Positions 1 to 14,100 of a DNA stretch of 64,000 nt are shown here, piece by piece. The notes beneath the pieces were generated by a model that was given only the letters and a program-made list of their open reading frames with translations, was not told where the DNA came from and ran no database searches. The position numbers and the translations under genes were made by a program. Each line of letters begins with the position of its first letter. The stretch's first letter is position 1. Source of the DNA: Styela clava (lineage: Eukaryota; Chordata; Ascidiacea; Stolidobranchia; Styelidae); contig NC_135261.1 of assembly GCF_964204865.1 (NCBI RefSeq), positions 12,090,001 through 12,154,000 on the forward strand. The letters are read 5' to 3'.

Positions 1-1353
1 GAAGATAAATAATTATATATATATATATATAAATGTGCAGTACGAAAACAGGAAACCGCCGTAATCTAGTATTTGACCGATATATATATATAAGTACAGT
101 TGACTTTGAGTTAAGAAAGTACAGTTGAACTAATTTTGCTTCAGTGGACGTCGAAGCGGCATGATTTCTTCAACGCATGACGCTATCGTCGATTCGTGGT
201 GATACTTCACATAGCCGTAAAAGATTATTATTCATGTGTATCTTGAACCGAATTTACTGTAGAACACAATGGCGAACGAATAATTTCAAGGTTACATCTG
301 CAGATTTTGTAATACAAGCTAATGTGAATGAAATTTAGGAACCATGTTTATTCGTTTTACGACAGTTTGTGATCACTAGTTTCAGCAAAGCATAACTTGC
401 TTTTGTTTTCATTCCGTAAAGTAATATTTATATTAAGGTGATAATTCTTTTTTCACTAAACATCAATATATACTGATATTTTGGTTTGAAGTTTTTCTTT
501 TCAACCCTACCGAGATATTGTTGCTACAGTGGTGTTGTAAATACTTTATATGGTAACAAAGAGGACCAAATCTATTTACTTTGAATACATTTTTCAAATG
601 TAGGAAAAATGTATAAAATCAAACAAAAACGACTACAGTTGATATAATATAGTTGTAACATCACATATATGAAAATCGCTTGAATTGTTCCAATTCAAAG
701 AGTACTTTCCATATAGGCACTGTGAATAAAATGAAGAAATGTACAATAAAACATCGGCTTCCTATTTGTTTATTTGGGCCGAGGGATTCGGTCAGTATTT
801 TGTGGCCTAAGACAGTCGTCTCAATGAAACATTTTTACATGTTTTTCACTTTATCGTCAATATATGTCGCTAAAAATAAAGCCCTGAGTCTACATCACAA
901 TTCATATATACATAACTCATATTGGATGAAATAACAAATACATTATCAATCTCTATGTTGTATACTTGGTTGAGGATCAATATTGGGTTTTAGAAATAAA
1001 TGATTATTTAAAAACGGGTGCCGCTGCACGATAACAATATTAGTTTTCCGCGTCTCCCTTCACCCTCTAATTCAAATTTCTTCCTATATAACTTAATGTA
1101 GCCTACTTTGTATGTTGTGAGTTCTTTTTCAGCATGGTAAAAAAATGAATTACTGATTACTAAAAACAACTTCGGAAAACCTTCAGGATGATTTGCAAGG
1201 TTTCATACTTTAAAAACAGAGGAAATCACTTTGCTAAATCGTTTTGTTATTCTATACATTTTTCGAAATTCATTAGTATATATATATCTATTTTCGGATA
1301 TTTAAAAATAGCTTTTTAAGTAACTCTTACAGAGTTATATTAACGACAACGAA
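1..1353. other. Upstream flank, no gene recognised
   Basis: AT-rich sequence with short TA tracts (about 15-32 and 80-91). Small open frames here, such as one of 84 codons at 680-934, show no family resemblance, no hydrophobic or cysteine pattern and no convincing splice sites, so I do not call them. The promoter and any 5' untranslated exon of the transporter that starts at 1354 probably lie here, but I see no clear core promoter. Confidence 0.5.
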
Positions 1354-4300
1354 ATGCAAATTCAAAATTTCTTTGAATATGTTGGATCAACCGGATATTA
1401 TCATAAACAATTATATGTGTTGGTCGGCCTAAGTTCGATACCAAACTTACTTATTGCCGTACATTTCGTTTTCACGTTCTACGAGCCAGATTTTCACTGC
1501 ATACCAACAATGGGTTGGAATTTTACACTTTCAGAAAACGTGAGTAATTAGGATAATGGAATATGTTTATCAATGTTTCGCTGAATTAGAACAAAAACAA
1601 TCCATGTCCAATAAATTTGTCTAAGTTACTGGGCACGATGGACTGGTGGTTAAAACGTTCGATTACGAACTTTAATGGGTCATTACTTAGAAGTGGTCTT
1701 GTTCGGAGTCAAAGTCGTATTTATATATCGCATAAGCAAATTGTTTGTAAATATTGTGTTATTAAAAGCAATGGTTACTTTGTAATATGCGATGTAATGA
1801 ATATGTACCGCTGATTATGATAATGTAGAAGGGAGTGATAAAATTACATTACAAATTGCAATATTACGTTTTAATTAATATATATCTATTTCAAATTTTT
1901 GTTCGCACGCTCAGTACGCGATGAATTAAATTCATATGAAACAATTTCCAGGAAAGGATGTAATAATACTTTTTTAATTTTTAAGATTTCTGAGGAATCT
2001 TTCAAGTATATGCTAAATACCTCAATACCGCTGTTACAAGATGCAACGGGAAATTTGAAGAGAAGCCAATGCCTAATGTACAACCTTACCACTCCACCCC
2101 TAGAAAATGAATCGCCGGTTTGTTGATATAGCCTGTCAGGAAATATCTAATTCTATGTTGTCATATAATGTATTCAAGGGTTTACAAAATCCATTATTCA
2201 GATATAGAGTAAATAAATAATATGCATTTTCGATTAGGACTTAACTTTGTAGATATTTATAGTTTCATTAAAACATACCAGTGAGCAAAATATATATTAC
2301 ACAATAAAAAAAACTGTTATTTTCTGATTTTTTTTAGATCGCACCTTCTCCTAACACAACTGACGTCATTCCATGTGTAAATGGATATAAATATCATTTC
2401 AAAGATTACCAAACAAGTTATCTAACGGAAGTAAGATGTGTTGTTCGTTGTGTGTATTTCTATTCCACTACTTGCAGATGTTCCAGTGTGGCCCAACAAA
2501 AACCTTTAAAAAATTCAAACATCGGTCATTAAAATAGTCAATATATTAGTAAATATGTGAAACCAACAACCTTGAATTGATGTCTAATTTTTGTAAAAAG
2601 AATATTACAAGGCACACAAACAGATCTGAAAGAACAGAAAAAACATTAATAGCATTCTTGTTTCAATAATACATTCAGAATCACTTCTATCCATATATAA
2701 CCACGGACTATATTTTATTCAATCTTTCCAAACATCGTTATATCGACCTATAGCCAACCTACTTGGTATCATTGAATAAAAAACTGTCATTTTTTTTAAA
2801 TGAGAAGGTAAATATTTTGTTCTCCGTACATAAATAAGCTTTCACTTTTTTAGTTCGACATCGTTTGTGACGACTCATGGAAAGCTCCTCTTGCTGTCTC
2901 TATATTTCATGTTGGGATGGCAGTTGGGTCCTTATGTGGATGTTTAGCTGACAAGTACGGAATAATGTAGCGTTCTAGTTATTTTATAAAAGATCATAAA
3001 TTATACAACATCCACGTCTGATTAGATTTTGACCAGCATTCCGTCAAGGGTCTAGTTTGGTACGAAATAATAATCTGAACTGAAGAATGGATTACGGTCT
3101 TTATGTAAAAAATACGCCAGTTTTTAGGTATTTTGTCACATATATATTGTAAATTGTGTTCAACATCCCAATTTAATCAAAATATAAACACCATTTGCGA
3201 ATACTCAAATTCTGAACAGTGATCATTCATTGGACAGTTGAACAGTGGATCACCCATGAAAATTATCTGAAACTTAGCATTACTTTCTAAAAAAATACCT
3301 CATGATTCTGTATTTGACATTAAAATAGCATATAATACCTGTCACATTTGTCTTAGATTCGGGCGTAGACCAGTCATTCTCTGGACCGCCATGGCACAGG
3401 TTGTTAGCATGCTCCTCATGTCATTCTCCTGGAACTACATATTTTTTGTATGTTGTATATTTGTATCAGGAGTCGCATCAATTATGAACTATGTTCCCTC
3501 CTTTACATTGAGTAAGTAATAGCAAAGCAAACACGAAAAGAGTAAACGAATGCCACATAAAGACATTCATAAATTAGAATAAAACAAGTTAGAATTGTCA
3601 TATATCTGTTTTAAAACTTGGTTTGATAAACATAGATGAAAGCAATGGGTCAAGAGACCTGGCTGTTTCAACATTACATACCCATTTTGCTAGACTCTAA
3701 AACGAGTCTATATAGATTAGGTGATGACTTCTGGTTGAATTCTGGGATAACCAAGATTCTTAAACTAAAGCAATAATCTGTCGAGCTAATAGTTCTAACT
3801 ATGAGATAATAAATATTATGTCTCCATTGAGTGCAGAGGGCCAATGCTTTAATTAAAAATATATTTCAGTGGCTGAAATGTCTGGGATTGAATGGAGAAA
3901 TTTCTTGTCAATTGGGAGTTGGTTCACATACTCCTGTGGTTATATCTTTGCTGCTGGATTTGCATATTTCTTTCAAACCTGGAGATGGCTTCTCAGAGTG
4001 ATTTCGATATTCAGTTTACTGATTTATCTGCCTTCGTTTTGGTGAAATCAATATTTTCTTTCAAATATATGCTTTCTATTTCTTACATATAGATTATAAC
4101 ATTACGCTACACAAAATGTCAAACTGATATAGGCTAATTCCCAGATTCAGTTTTGCACTATAGCTAGGAATATGTGCTTGGGATTTTTTATTATCATGTA
4201 AGATTCCTTCTATTTTTTGTTTTGATTCTAGTTTGTTGCCTGAATCGGCTCGTTGGCTACTGACTAAAGGAAAACGAGATGAAGCGAACAAAGAACTTAT

Positions 4301-7300
4301 GAAGATAGGGGCATTGAATAATAAACTATGTGATATCCAAACTATGCTGAAAGTATATATATAATTTTAATTTAACGAACACGAAAGTTTGTTCACGGGA
4401 AACATTCCTCAAGTATGCCCAGCAGGAGATTATATCAACGATTTCCACAAAATAGTCACATTATGACATTGAACGAAATATAAACGTTCACAACAATTCG
4501 TTTTTTTCGCATTTATCTTATTTCTAGGCATGATTTTCTTATAAAGCATTATTCGGAGTCTTCTTCGTCGTTTGTTACCAAGGTTTTATATTTGCACCTC
4601 AATGGTGATACCACTTTACCACATCTGGAATCACACATGAAATTTTTGGACAATTTTAATAGTGTCTTTCTGAAAATATTTTTTTTCATATAATTTGATA
4701 TTATTGTTAACAAGTCTAACCGTTTCTATCACTTATTTTCTTAATAAGGAAAATCCTATCGAAATAGATGAAGAAAAGTCAACAGGATTGTGGAAGTCAC
4801 TAAAAGTTATGTTCAGGAAAGAAATCAGGACGAGATGCTTGGTAGCGTGTTTTTCGTGGTGAGTTATAAACGTTTCGGCAATGTTTATGGTACTCCCGAA
4901 GTATGTGAACCAATATGGCGGACACCAGAACGTAATATGTGTACCAGGTTAGGGTTAGGACATAATTTCAGGTACAAATACTACGGAAGTCACTTGGCTA
5001 GTCCCCGAACACGTTATAGAACTGCAATATAGAAAATTGGAATAAAATTAGGTCCCAACCCTAACCTGGTACACATATAACGTTCCGGTGTCAGCAATCT
5101 TGGTTCACATACTTCGGGAACACCATGTTTATTACATCGTTTGCATTGTATTCAATACGACCAATCGGGAAAAAACTACTCTGACATGGAATAAATACAA
5201 CAGATATATATATATGTAATTTATTTGGTGGCTTATTGGCGATGTTGATTCTCTCTATCTCCATTGATTGCGTTGTTGCGCGTTACACATTAGTATTCAT
5301 CTTATTCATTTTAAATCAATTTTCAGTTTATAAGCAATTTTCATATTATATAAACTAAATTATTTTCAACTAAAGAGACTCACTTTATCTACCGATATCT
5401 TAATTTATAATCGTACGTACCTATGTCTTTGCATATAACGATTCCTAGCATGTCGAATTATTTCCAATTTATGTTAATTTTAATGTATATAGCCTGCCTA
5501 GTTAGTTTTAATCAAATTATTATTTAAATTATTATTTAAATTATTATTTAAATATATATTGGGAATTAGTAATATATGATATAAGATATTATCTTATATA
5601 AACTACATGTAACTTATCATACTATTACAGGTTTGTGGCATGCTTTGCGTACTTTGCAATCGCCCTGTATTCTTCATATTTCAGCCAAAATCTCATATTG
5701 AATTGCTTATTTTCTGGACTTTCTGATTTCCCTGGTTTGGCTATGGCTTACTTTCTTGTCAAATATATTGGACGTCCCAGATCAATCCTAGTCTCAATGC
5801 TAATCAGTGGAGTGTCGAGCTTTTCCCTGCCGTTTATACCAAGTGGTAAGTATATATTCCGTTGGGTGGATTCGCAGTCGCACAAATGTAATAACTGCTG
5901 TGTGAATCTAGTTATAATATATTCTGGAGTGAATGCCATAAAGGCAACCAAAAAGAATTCAGGTCTGAGATTTGAAGCTGGATAATATTCAGGATTTATA
6001 TTTGACGTTGCAACTTGGTGTTTTACCCTAAACAACGAGTGTCGCCTGAAAATAACAGAATTCCCGAATAATTAATTATCTATGCATATTGGATGCGCAG
6101 TACAAAATGAAGTGATCCCCCTATTTGTATGTTCTAAAAACTTTCATTCGTTTGAAACTCTAAAATTATGGTGAAGTTAAGGTAAGTATTATTTTTTACT
6201 ATACAGATTTGCATGTCTGGAAAACAGTAGCAGCCATGTTTGGGAAACTTGCAGTTTGTGGAATGTTTTATATTGTTTACATTACGACGGCAGAAATTGC
6301 TCCAACTCCACAAAGAGCAACAATAATGAGCTTTGCTTCGACATGTGGACGTATAGGAGGATTAACTGCACCTTTTCTTATGTATGCAAGTGAGTCTAAA
6401 TTCTCTCACAACTTTTTTTATGAATTTTATTGCAAATAAAGGTGTAATCCGGAAGGTAGTATGTAGGGCTGGGCATTTTCGAATACCTTGTGATTTCAGA
6501 ATCGAATCGAATAACTTTTTCGAATCGAATCGAATCTCGAATACTTGATAATATATAATTTTAAGCGACTTTATTATAGTAATTGATCCTCTCAACAAAT
6601 GAATTACTGAAGACATGGAATAAATCACCCAGATAGATTACTGAGCGTTCACACAGAATAACAAACACGTTTTATCAATAACTCACTACAGAAAATAGTC
6701 ATATGTTAGAATTTCGTTGAATAAATATGACTCTAAGGAAAAAAAAATTGGGAAAAATTGGGAATTCACCTCGACCATTAGCGGAAAGATAAGAACAAGA
6801 TGGCGGTGATTCGAAATTTAGCTCTGAACCGATTCGAATAATTTACTATTCGATTCGATTCGAATATTCGATTCGAAATGCCCAGCCCTAGTAGTATGTA
6901 ATTTTGTGTTGGTGTATCTTATTCAGAAAAAGGACACAAAAGTTTCTTTGCAGACTAAAAACTTCTTTGCAGTGAAATGAATTCTAAGACTAAAATACTA
7001 TTTTGAAATATAATACTTTGTTTATAAATTTTTCTCACTGCAGGTAAAATTCAAGATGTAATTCCTTACGCTGTAATGGGAATATTAGCTGTAATTTGCG
7101 GCCTATTATCAGTTTTATACATCCCGGAGACAAAAGGCGTTCCAATACCTGATACAGTTGAAGAGGCCGCAGCAAATAAAAGGTAAATGTTGATATGAAT
7201 AAATTATTTCATAGTATATTTTTATGGATAAACTCATGATTGCTGTACAATTCATTGAAATGTTTACTTTGGATAATAGTTGTTACAAGTTTCTGGTAAT

Positions 7301-7394
7301 TTTTAGATTCTACGGTTTCAGTGTTTTTAGCAGACCTGATGGAAAGTCAATCAAGACGGCTGTTGACCCTAAACAAACTGAAACACTTCTATGA
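1354..7394 (+). CDS. SLC22-family organic ion transporter (12 exons)
   Basis: Major-facilitator transporter of the SLC22 (organic cation/anion/carnitine) family, expected in the plasma membrane. Exons: 1354-1543, 1915-2117, 2338-2430, 2854-2954, 3357-3511, 3870-4041, 4232-4352, 4749-4858, 5631-5845, 6207-6389, 7044-7182, 7307-7394. Phases are continuous and give 589 residues, close to the usual 550. The N-terminus has the family pattern (FEYVGSTGYYHKQLY, then TM1). A large N-glycosylatable loop leads to PCVNGYKY and FDIVCDDSW. The MFS loop signature DKFGRRP follows TM2. PESARWLL opens the central cytoplasmic loop, and YIVYITTAEIAP plus YIPETKGVPIPDTVEE mark the C-terminal half. The exon 1/2 junction is the least certain: a stronger donor at 1540 would break phase, so 1543/1915 was chosen. 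Introns 8 and 10 carry transposons. Substrate cannot be told. Confidence 0.88.
4889..5124. mobile_element. 236-bp foldback MITE with 8-bp target duplication
   Basis: Long inverted arms of about 70 bp (4889-4956 and 5053-5124) read GGTACTCCCGAAGTATGTGA inward on the left, and nearly the same on the reverse complement of the right. The flanks are a perfect 8-bp direct repeat, ATGTTTAT, at 4881-4888 and 5125-5132. Eight-base duplications fit hAT-type transposases, though the termini are not the usual CAG type. It lies in the transporter intron between exons 8 and 9. A shorter relative is at 31331-31440. Confidence 0.85.
6464..6890. mobile_element. 427-bp hAT-like MITE (TAGGGCTGGGC ends)
   Basis: The termini are TAGGGCTGGGCATT and its inverse AATGCCCAGCCCTA, flanked by a perfect 8-bp target duplication GTAGTATG (6456-6463, 6891-6898). 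Subterminal regions consist of repeated cgaat/attcg units on both sides. There is no transposase coding, so it is non-autonomous. It sits in the transporter intron between exons 10 and 11. A related left end lies near 56527. Confidence 0.9.
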
Positions 7395-8153
7395 AAACTG
7401 GTGACAAAATTATATACCAGCCTTTACCTACTTTGACAAATATATTATTTCAACATCGCATAGTTTGTTATTCCAAAGTCAATCACAGGAAATTTAAAAA
7501 TACCATTTCAGTCCCAGCACAGTGAAAGCCAAACTACGACTTTTACAGCACCGGTTTCTATACAACCATATCGCCACGCCATTTTGAATTTAATCAAAGA
7601 TTTATAGTTGACACATTTGTGGCAAACTGTATGGTATCCTCAAAGTCAACCCTGTTGAAGTTGGTCACAATTCCGTCGCTTACTTAATTTTATGGGTTCC
7701 ACGCCACACGATTTTCGATTCATTGCACTGTGAATAAAGCGCTGGCATAGAAGTTGTGCCCGAGATTTTAACCTACAATGCCAACATAAAGTGCAATGCT
7801 GTAACAACTTGATGATCACTTCTAAAACTTCAGTTTGAAGCATGTTACCAGGTTCTACTAATCCCATCGAATGAGTGAGTACCTATTAACCGAGCAAATG
7901 TTGACAACAAATGTACCAATTGTACACACGGAAAAAAGGATATAAATGGGGCATTTATTAGTATATATAAGTTGGTAGTTTTTCGTCCAGGGTAAACCCA
8001 CTAGTTTGAAAAGTAAACGTTTCAGTAAATGTAGCTCGCGTTGACGTATTGCTCCAATGAGTAAAAATTGTTCACATGATTATTCAAGGCGCATATCATC
8101 GCCCGGCAAAGATTTATGCTGATTGATTACATTGTTTTTGCACTTCATGTACT
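7395..8153. other. Convergent intergenic region / 3' UTRs
   Basis: Shared 3' flank of two convergent genes. A plus-strand AATAAA at 7733-7738 could end the transporter mRNA, about 340 bp after its stop. A minus-strand AATAAA (TTTATT at 7954-7959) lies about 195 bp past the receptor stop. The 73-codon minus-strand frame at 7646-7867 shows no recognisable domain, and I read it as chance. Confidence 0.45.
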
Positions 8154-11100
8154 TTACTCGTGACTAGATGGATTTTCTGCTCTCATGGAATTTGGACCTT
8201 TTATATGTTGTGAGTGTGGCTCTATCATATATGATGTGCAAAGTGCTATGGCCATGATGGTTACGTGACTGATCACAATCATTGCAAAATACAATCGCAG
8301 AAAAAATTTATCCATCATTAGAGCAATTTTCTTCCACTCGTTTTCCATTTCTGAATCAATATTCTTCTCTCTTACGTCGTTGATTACATCTTTCATTGTA
8401 TCCAAAACATCAGTTATTTTTCCGAAAATTTCAACCATGTCTGTGTCATTTTTGAGTTTCTTTTTATGAGATTGTAAATTTTCTTCACGTTTATCTGTCG
8501 TCCTGTGAGACGAGTTTCTATTTTGATCTGGGAATCGGTTACGTCTTTTTCGAAAAATAGGTGCTCTAGATTCACTATATGTACATTGTGGTATGCGAAA
8601 TAGAGATTTATCCTCGCCCGTAGGACCACCGTCTGCCCTAATTTCATTTCGATCGTATAGATATTTTCTGAAATGTTTTTTTTGCTAGAAAGAACAAAAA
8701 AGGTATTATTTGACAATGGAATAGATTCTTTTCATAGTTATCTCACAATACAAAAAATATCCTATACAAATATGAATTCAATAACATAAAAACGAGATTA
8801 TCGGTTAGAGACCGAAGACTTATCGATCGAAAGTTAGGGGATCCCCCAAAACAGCGCTCTTACTCCATAGTGACACCTTGTGTCACATCACTAATTAATT
8901 AATAACCTGCTAATTATACGACATAATTCATCCAAAATCAATAGGCTTCTGGTAAGACATATGATGAATGCACATGCAAAATCTGGAGCAGATTCAATCT
9001 CGCTTTCGTGAGATATCGCGTGCATCTAACAGACAGACAAACAAACAGACAGACAAATACCTATCAACATACTAACCGATTAAAATCGATAAGTAATTAG
9101 CCGCGTCACTTACCGGATACCGATTCATGCTTACTTGTGAACCCATTTTCAAAGGTGGAGTTATACATTCTCTGAACAGTGATCCATCACTAAGCGATCC
9201 TGGCGAAACATCATTTACACATTCATCGCATCTATTCAATCTTGCACTTCTTTTAATTGAAAATACTCTTGATCTTTGGTACGGGGGAGAAGAATGATCG
9301 CCATATAAATGCAGTTTGCTGTGTCGAAAATGGTATTCTCTCTTATTTATAATTCTACCGCCAGGTGGCGATGTGTGTTCATCTACTTCTTTCAAACACG
9401 ACAGCATGACGTTACATAAACAACTCTTTGCTACGCGCGGTCGTGGAGATTTGTCTCTATTAGTGGATTTTTTATCGGAAATTCTACCAACACCTAAAAT
9501 AAAATGAGTGGACAATAACAAGTGTAACAACAAGAAGATAAGTTTAAAAATGCTTCCAAAACGCTTTAAAATTCATTGATTACCCGTTGCTTGTTGCTTG
9601 TGGGTTGTATAGAAGTGGGCTGGTTTTGACATTTTCTAGCAGGTATTATTTATCTTTTCTAATTCTCTTCTTTATACTTTGCGCTGTTAACATTTTTAAA
9701 TTATGTGATAGAAGTATCCGTAAACATTATTCACTCTACCAGATTTCTGATCTCCCAAAAAATCTCTAAATTCTTCGAGTTGAGTAACATCAAAAAAGCA
9801 ACAACGACCAAGTTGAAACAAAAATGTTTTGATCCACGTCGGAACCGGTTTACACGGATGATAATATAACCGAAGTACAAGAACTGTCATCAACAAATTT
9901 ACCGCAAGTAGGAAGATACATATCACGTAATACGTCCCTAAAATGAAAATATATGGTATCAGTTAATCAAATTCTTTCTATAGATGATGCTTTATTCATA
10001 ACATTTTTTCGTCTTACCTAAATAAGGTCCAGTCGAAGCTGGAAACATTTCACAAACTGTTAGAAGAAATACCATAAATGTCAAAAGTATTGTAATCTGC
10101 AATCCTACTCTTTCACCGCTATCTGGAGGAAGAAAAAATCCCAGCAGAGCAATTGATGTCAAAAGGATGCTGAATAATTTAAAAATAAGGAATAATTTGT
10201 TTTTTCATTATTTTGCTTGATAGTGGCTGAATGTTTTGAGTTTGTAGGCTAGACATTGGGTTCAAGCTTTGGTTCGTCACGCCAACCTCCTCGAAAAAAA
10301 TAAATATAACAACCCGAATAGACTATCCGTGTAGTCTTTAATTAATGCTCCAATCACTTAAAATAATCATGTTTTCATCTATCAGTAGTAAATTGTTTTC
10401 CCAGAGTCTTGTTAGAAGCAAAGATGCATGCGGTTTTTATTTATGAGAGGAAATGAAATAAAATGAGCATATAAGACTTATGGTTATGGTGTTCTATTTG
10501 ATCAACATCAATATTGAGCAATTAATTATAAAATAGTTAATCACTCAAAGGGCTCTGTCACAAATTCATAAAATGTAATCGTTTTTTCTACCTTGGAAAC
10601 ATCATGCTTTGCATGTAGAAAGATGAATTTCTTCTTAGTGTAACTGTAAAAACAACTTCTGGCCAGTCAGTATAATCAGAAGCAGATTCCACCATTATGC
10701 TCGAATAATTTGCAGTCTGAACAAAACGATCGTAAATAGTAAGTACTTCAGCGATTCATTTGTTTCGAAAACTAATCTCAGAACAACCATTATTTGATAA
10801 TCAGTTAAATATAGGTTATTGTAAAATTCTCGCGAAATAAATCATGTAATCGTATAAACCTTTGAAGAATGAAAATTGAAGTAATATATATAGGTATCAT
10901 AATGTCTTTCTCTATGATATAATATGCTTGTAATAATTATTAGAATACGAAACTGAAAACCAAACAGCTAAACTGTTAAACTAAAAAAGTTTGAATAGAA
11001 ATTATAAACAATGGATAAACTAAAAAAAATATTTTGTGTAAAGCATGCCGTAATCACTTTTTAACCTCGGAATACTAATATACTTTAAATACAACGTCAA

Positions 11101-14100
11101 ATGCGTACGTTAATCATTATTAGTTAATTATATTGTCATATTCCCTTCTACCTCAATAACTTAACGACACCGTAATCCTAATAAAGTCGATTACTGCCAA
11201 AATTATTGAGTGATTTTCATGAAACAGTTTAAAGGTTAACATGCGTAAAAGTTGCTGTCGCGAATAAAACCATTTTTTCGTAAAACATGTTTATCAGAGT
11301 GACCGGATCATGAGCTTATTGATTCAATATCATTATTCATTTTATATTTCTGAAATGCAAATATATTATAATTTTAGGTGATGTTCTACAGTGTTTCTGA
11401 TATATCACCAGTAAACCAGTATACTCTCGGTCGATAAGTTGTATAAACAATACTGGGATATAAATCTCACATAACAGAAAAACTTAAATATTTTGCTTCA
11501 AGTTTCTAAACATGTTGTGGAGAGTTTGCGATAAGAATTGATTAATCCATTCTTCAAAATTATCTTTATATATTTTTTTTGCGTTACATTAATATTATAT
11601 GATCGGGACTATGAATCAGGAGTTACATAATGCCTTGCCCTATATTGTAGTCAAATGCATAAATTTGATAGCAATTATCGACCCGAATCGAAATAAAATA
11701 CCGAATACATGGAGTATTTTCTTAGACATTGAAGTAAATGTTTCCTATCTTCTAGATGCTAAAAAAGCGGCCTCAATTTTTTCCAAAACGATTTCTGATG
11801 GAATTATAATCAGAATCAATTTGATGAAACTGTCTCAAGACATCTCATCAACAAAAATGTATAAAGTTTGCCAAATGTAGACGAACTTTAGTTCCCAAAT
11901 ACTAATACGTGAGAATAAGAGAAAAATATTATTGCAAATTTTAAATATGCATGATTTTACAATTATTTTCGAAACACATTACAACATATTTAATTCCATT
12001 CTGTGTTACTCATATCATACTTTTTGATTGAAATGTTTATTTTTTACGGAGGATAAGTCCTATATGATATACTATACACGATACACTTCCCATCTTCCAC
12101 CTCATTAAGCGCATGCGTCAAACCATCAGGAATATAAATAGAGCCAATAACTCACTGTCGAAGCAAAAATTTGTATTTCGTATTCATAACAATCGCAGAT
12201 ATGTTAAATAAATTAATATACGTTATGGATTCACAGCTTGTAAAACAAAAAATTGTCAAATATTTGTCATTTACATAAGTGAGATTTGTCACATAAGCTA
12301 TACCACCCACCTGTATTTTGACTCCAACGTGTTGTAGTTTCCATTCTCCGGTATTGACAAATACTTGAATATCATTCACCATCTGCTCAGTTTTCCTCTC
12401 GGGCATGAGAGATATCTTGGATCCAGGATGAGTCCATGAACTGATTAAATATAAGTAGCGTAATATTCTAAGTTCAAGCATTTTACAAATCTTTAGGTTT
12501 CTTCAGGTTTGGCATATTAAGATTAAGTGAAGGATTCTCAAACTTTTAGTGTTGTCGAGCCCGTGGAGAGTTCGACTAATATTTACGAAGCCTCACAACA
12601 AATTTATAAAAATAAGAAAAAGCGTTTCTTTCCGATTAATTTTGCTGAGAAAATTAAAATTACTTCATTTAATCACTCGGATGTATTTGGTGCTTGTATT
12701 TAAAAAATATTCAAATTGCGATTCAATTTGTTAATAGAATTATTACAGGCTATAAATAAATCTGAATTTTGTTGATAAATGATATTAACGCTGTAAATTT
12801 GACACTCGACTAACATATCATTGGAGTAGTGTTGAAATGTGACAACAAGGCGGTAATTGAAATATGACATCATCGTTTGGTATTTGAAAATATTCAAATT
12901 GCGGTTCAATTTGTAAATGGGGTTAATACAGGCTATAAATAAATTTAAAGCCTTGTCAAGCTTAAATTTACTACACTAGTTCGACCTTTCCATAAATTGA
13001 CCGATTGCCAAAACTGAAAGATATCAGTAATACTCACACGCTTTTAAAGTAACCAAAAATCACATATAAATGATACACATTTGTCTTATTTTGTGAATTT
13101 TTTAAAATCGATCTCAACTCTAAAAAGATTCAGTATTATTACAGAAAATTAATAGATATACAGTAAAAGTATCAATAACAAAACAAGTATTGAAATTTGG
13201 AAAGATTGGTCCCTTAGTTTTGGAGAGAGGCGATCTTGTCACACTAACAAAAACAGCAATTAAGCAAAACGATCCATATATATGGCTCGTGCCAAATAAT
13301 TATAATACTGTACTCTTGAAAATTGCCATTACTTTAACCATGACTCCTCTAGGGTAATATACCTGAATGTCAGTGTACAATGCTGCACATCGAATGGGAA
13401 ATGCATTGTATTCATTGAACAAGTTGTTGTGAAAGACGTAGGTTCGTGGTACTCGACATGGCCGTCGTGATTGACTTTCACGAAAGGAAGTCTTGGGGAA
13501 TAATCTTTTGTTCCTGTTCTGAAAGAAAAATAGATTAATATAAGATGTGGTTATTTCCGAGAAACCCGAAGAAACTCGCCCGTGGCCTGAAAAGTGACGT
13601 TATTTGATAAATAGGTCGAAAAAGAATTTTGTATAAATTTAGCTTCTTTCTCTTAATACAAACCTGGTAGGAGCCAGATTTTTTTTAATTTCTGAAAATT
13701 CTGTGTTAAAATCGATGGAATGCGAGCTCCCCTAAAAACTCAATTTTGCTAAATTTAATTAAAGGAGTCGAATATCCGATCTAAAACTATCGATTCTTTC
13801 TCGAATCAAACGTTTTTATTTTCATTCTGGCCAGCCTTGACCCGGTATGAAACGCTAGACTATTCGTTATATAGATATAAGTTATAACGCTTTGTTCATA
13901 TACGGTAATAATTGATAAAATGCATGAGGGTGAAGCTCAACATCGGTGTCGGTACGGGCTTTTACCTCCGAGTTAGCTGTAATATTTTTATTCACGGACA
14001 AGCGTGACGGAGGCATTCAATGGGGTGGAATAAAAAAGTCTTCCCCTCCAATAAAAACGAGACAGCAAAATTTAGTGAATTATTGAGTTCCATAGGACCC

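Noticed and set aside
10169-10592. Apparent charged residues in TM1 of the receptor subunit
   Set aside because: Re-reading the exon border (10592/10169) gave a normal TM1 (SSFYMQSMMFPSILLTSIALLGFFLPP region); the first reading had a one-base slip.
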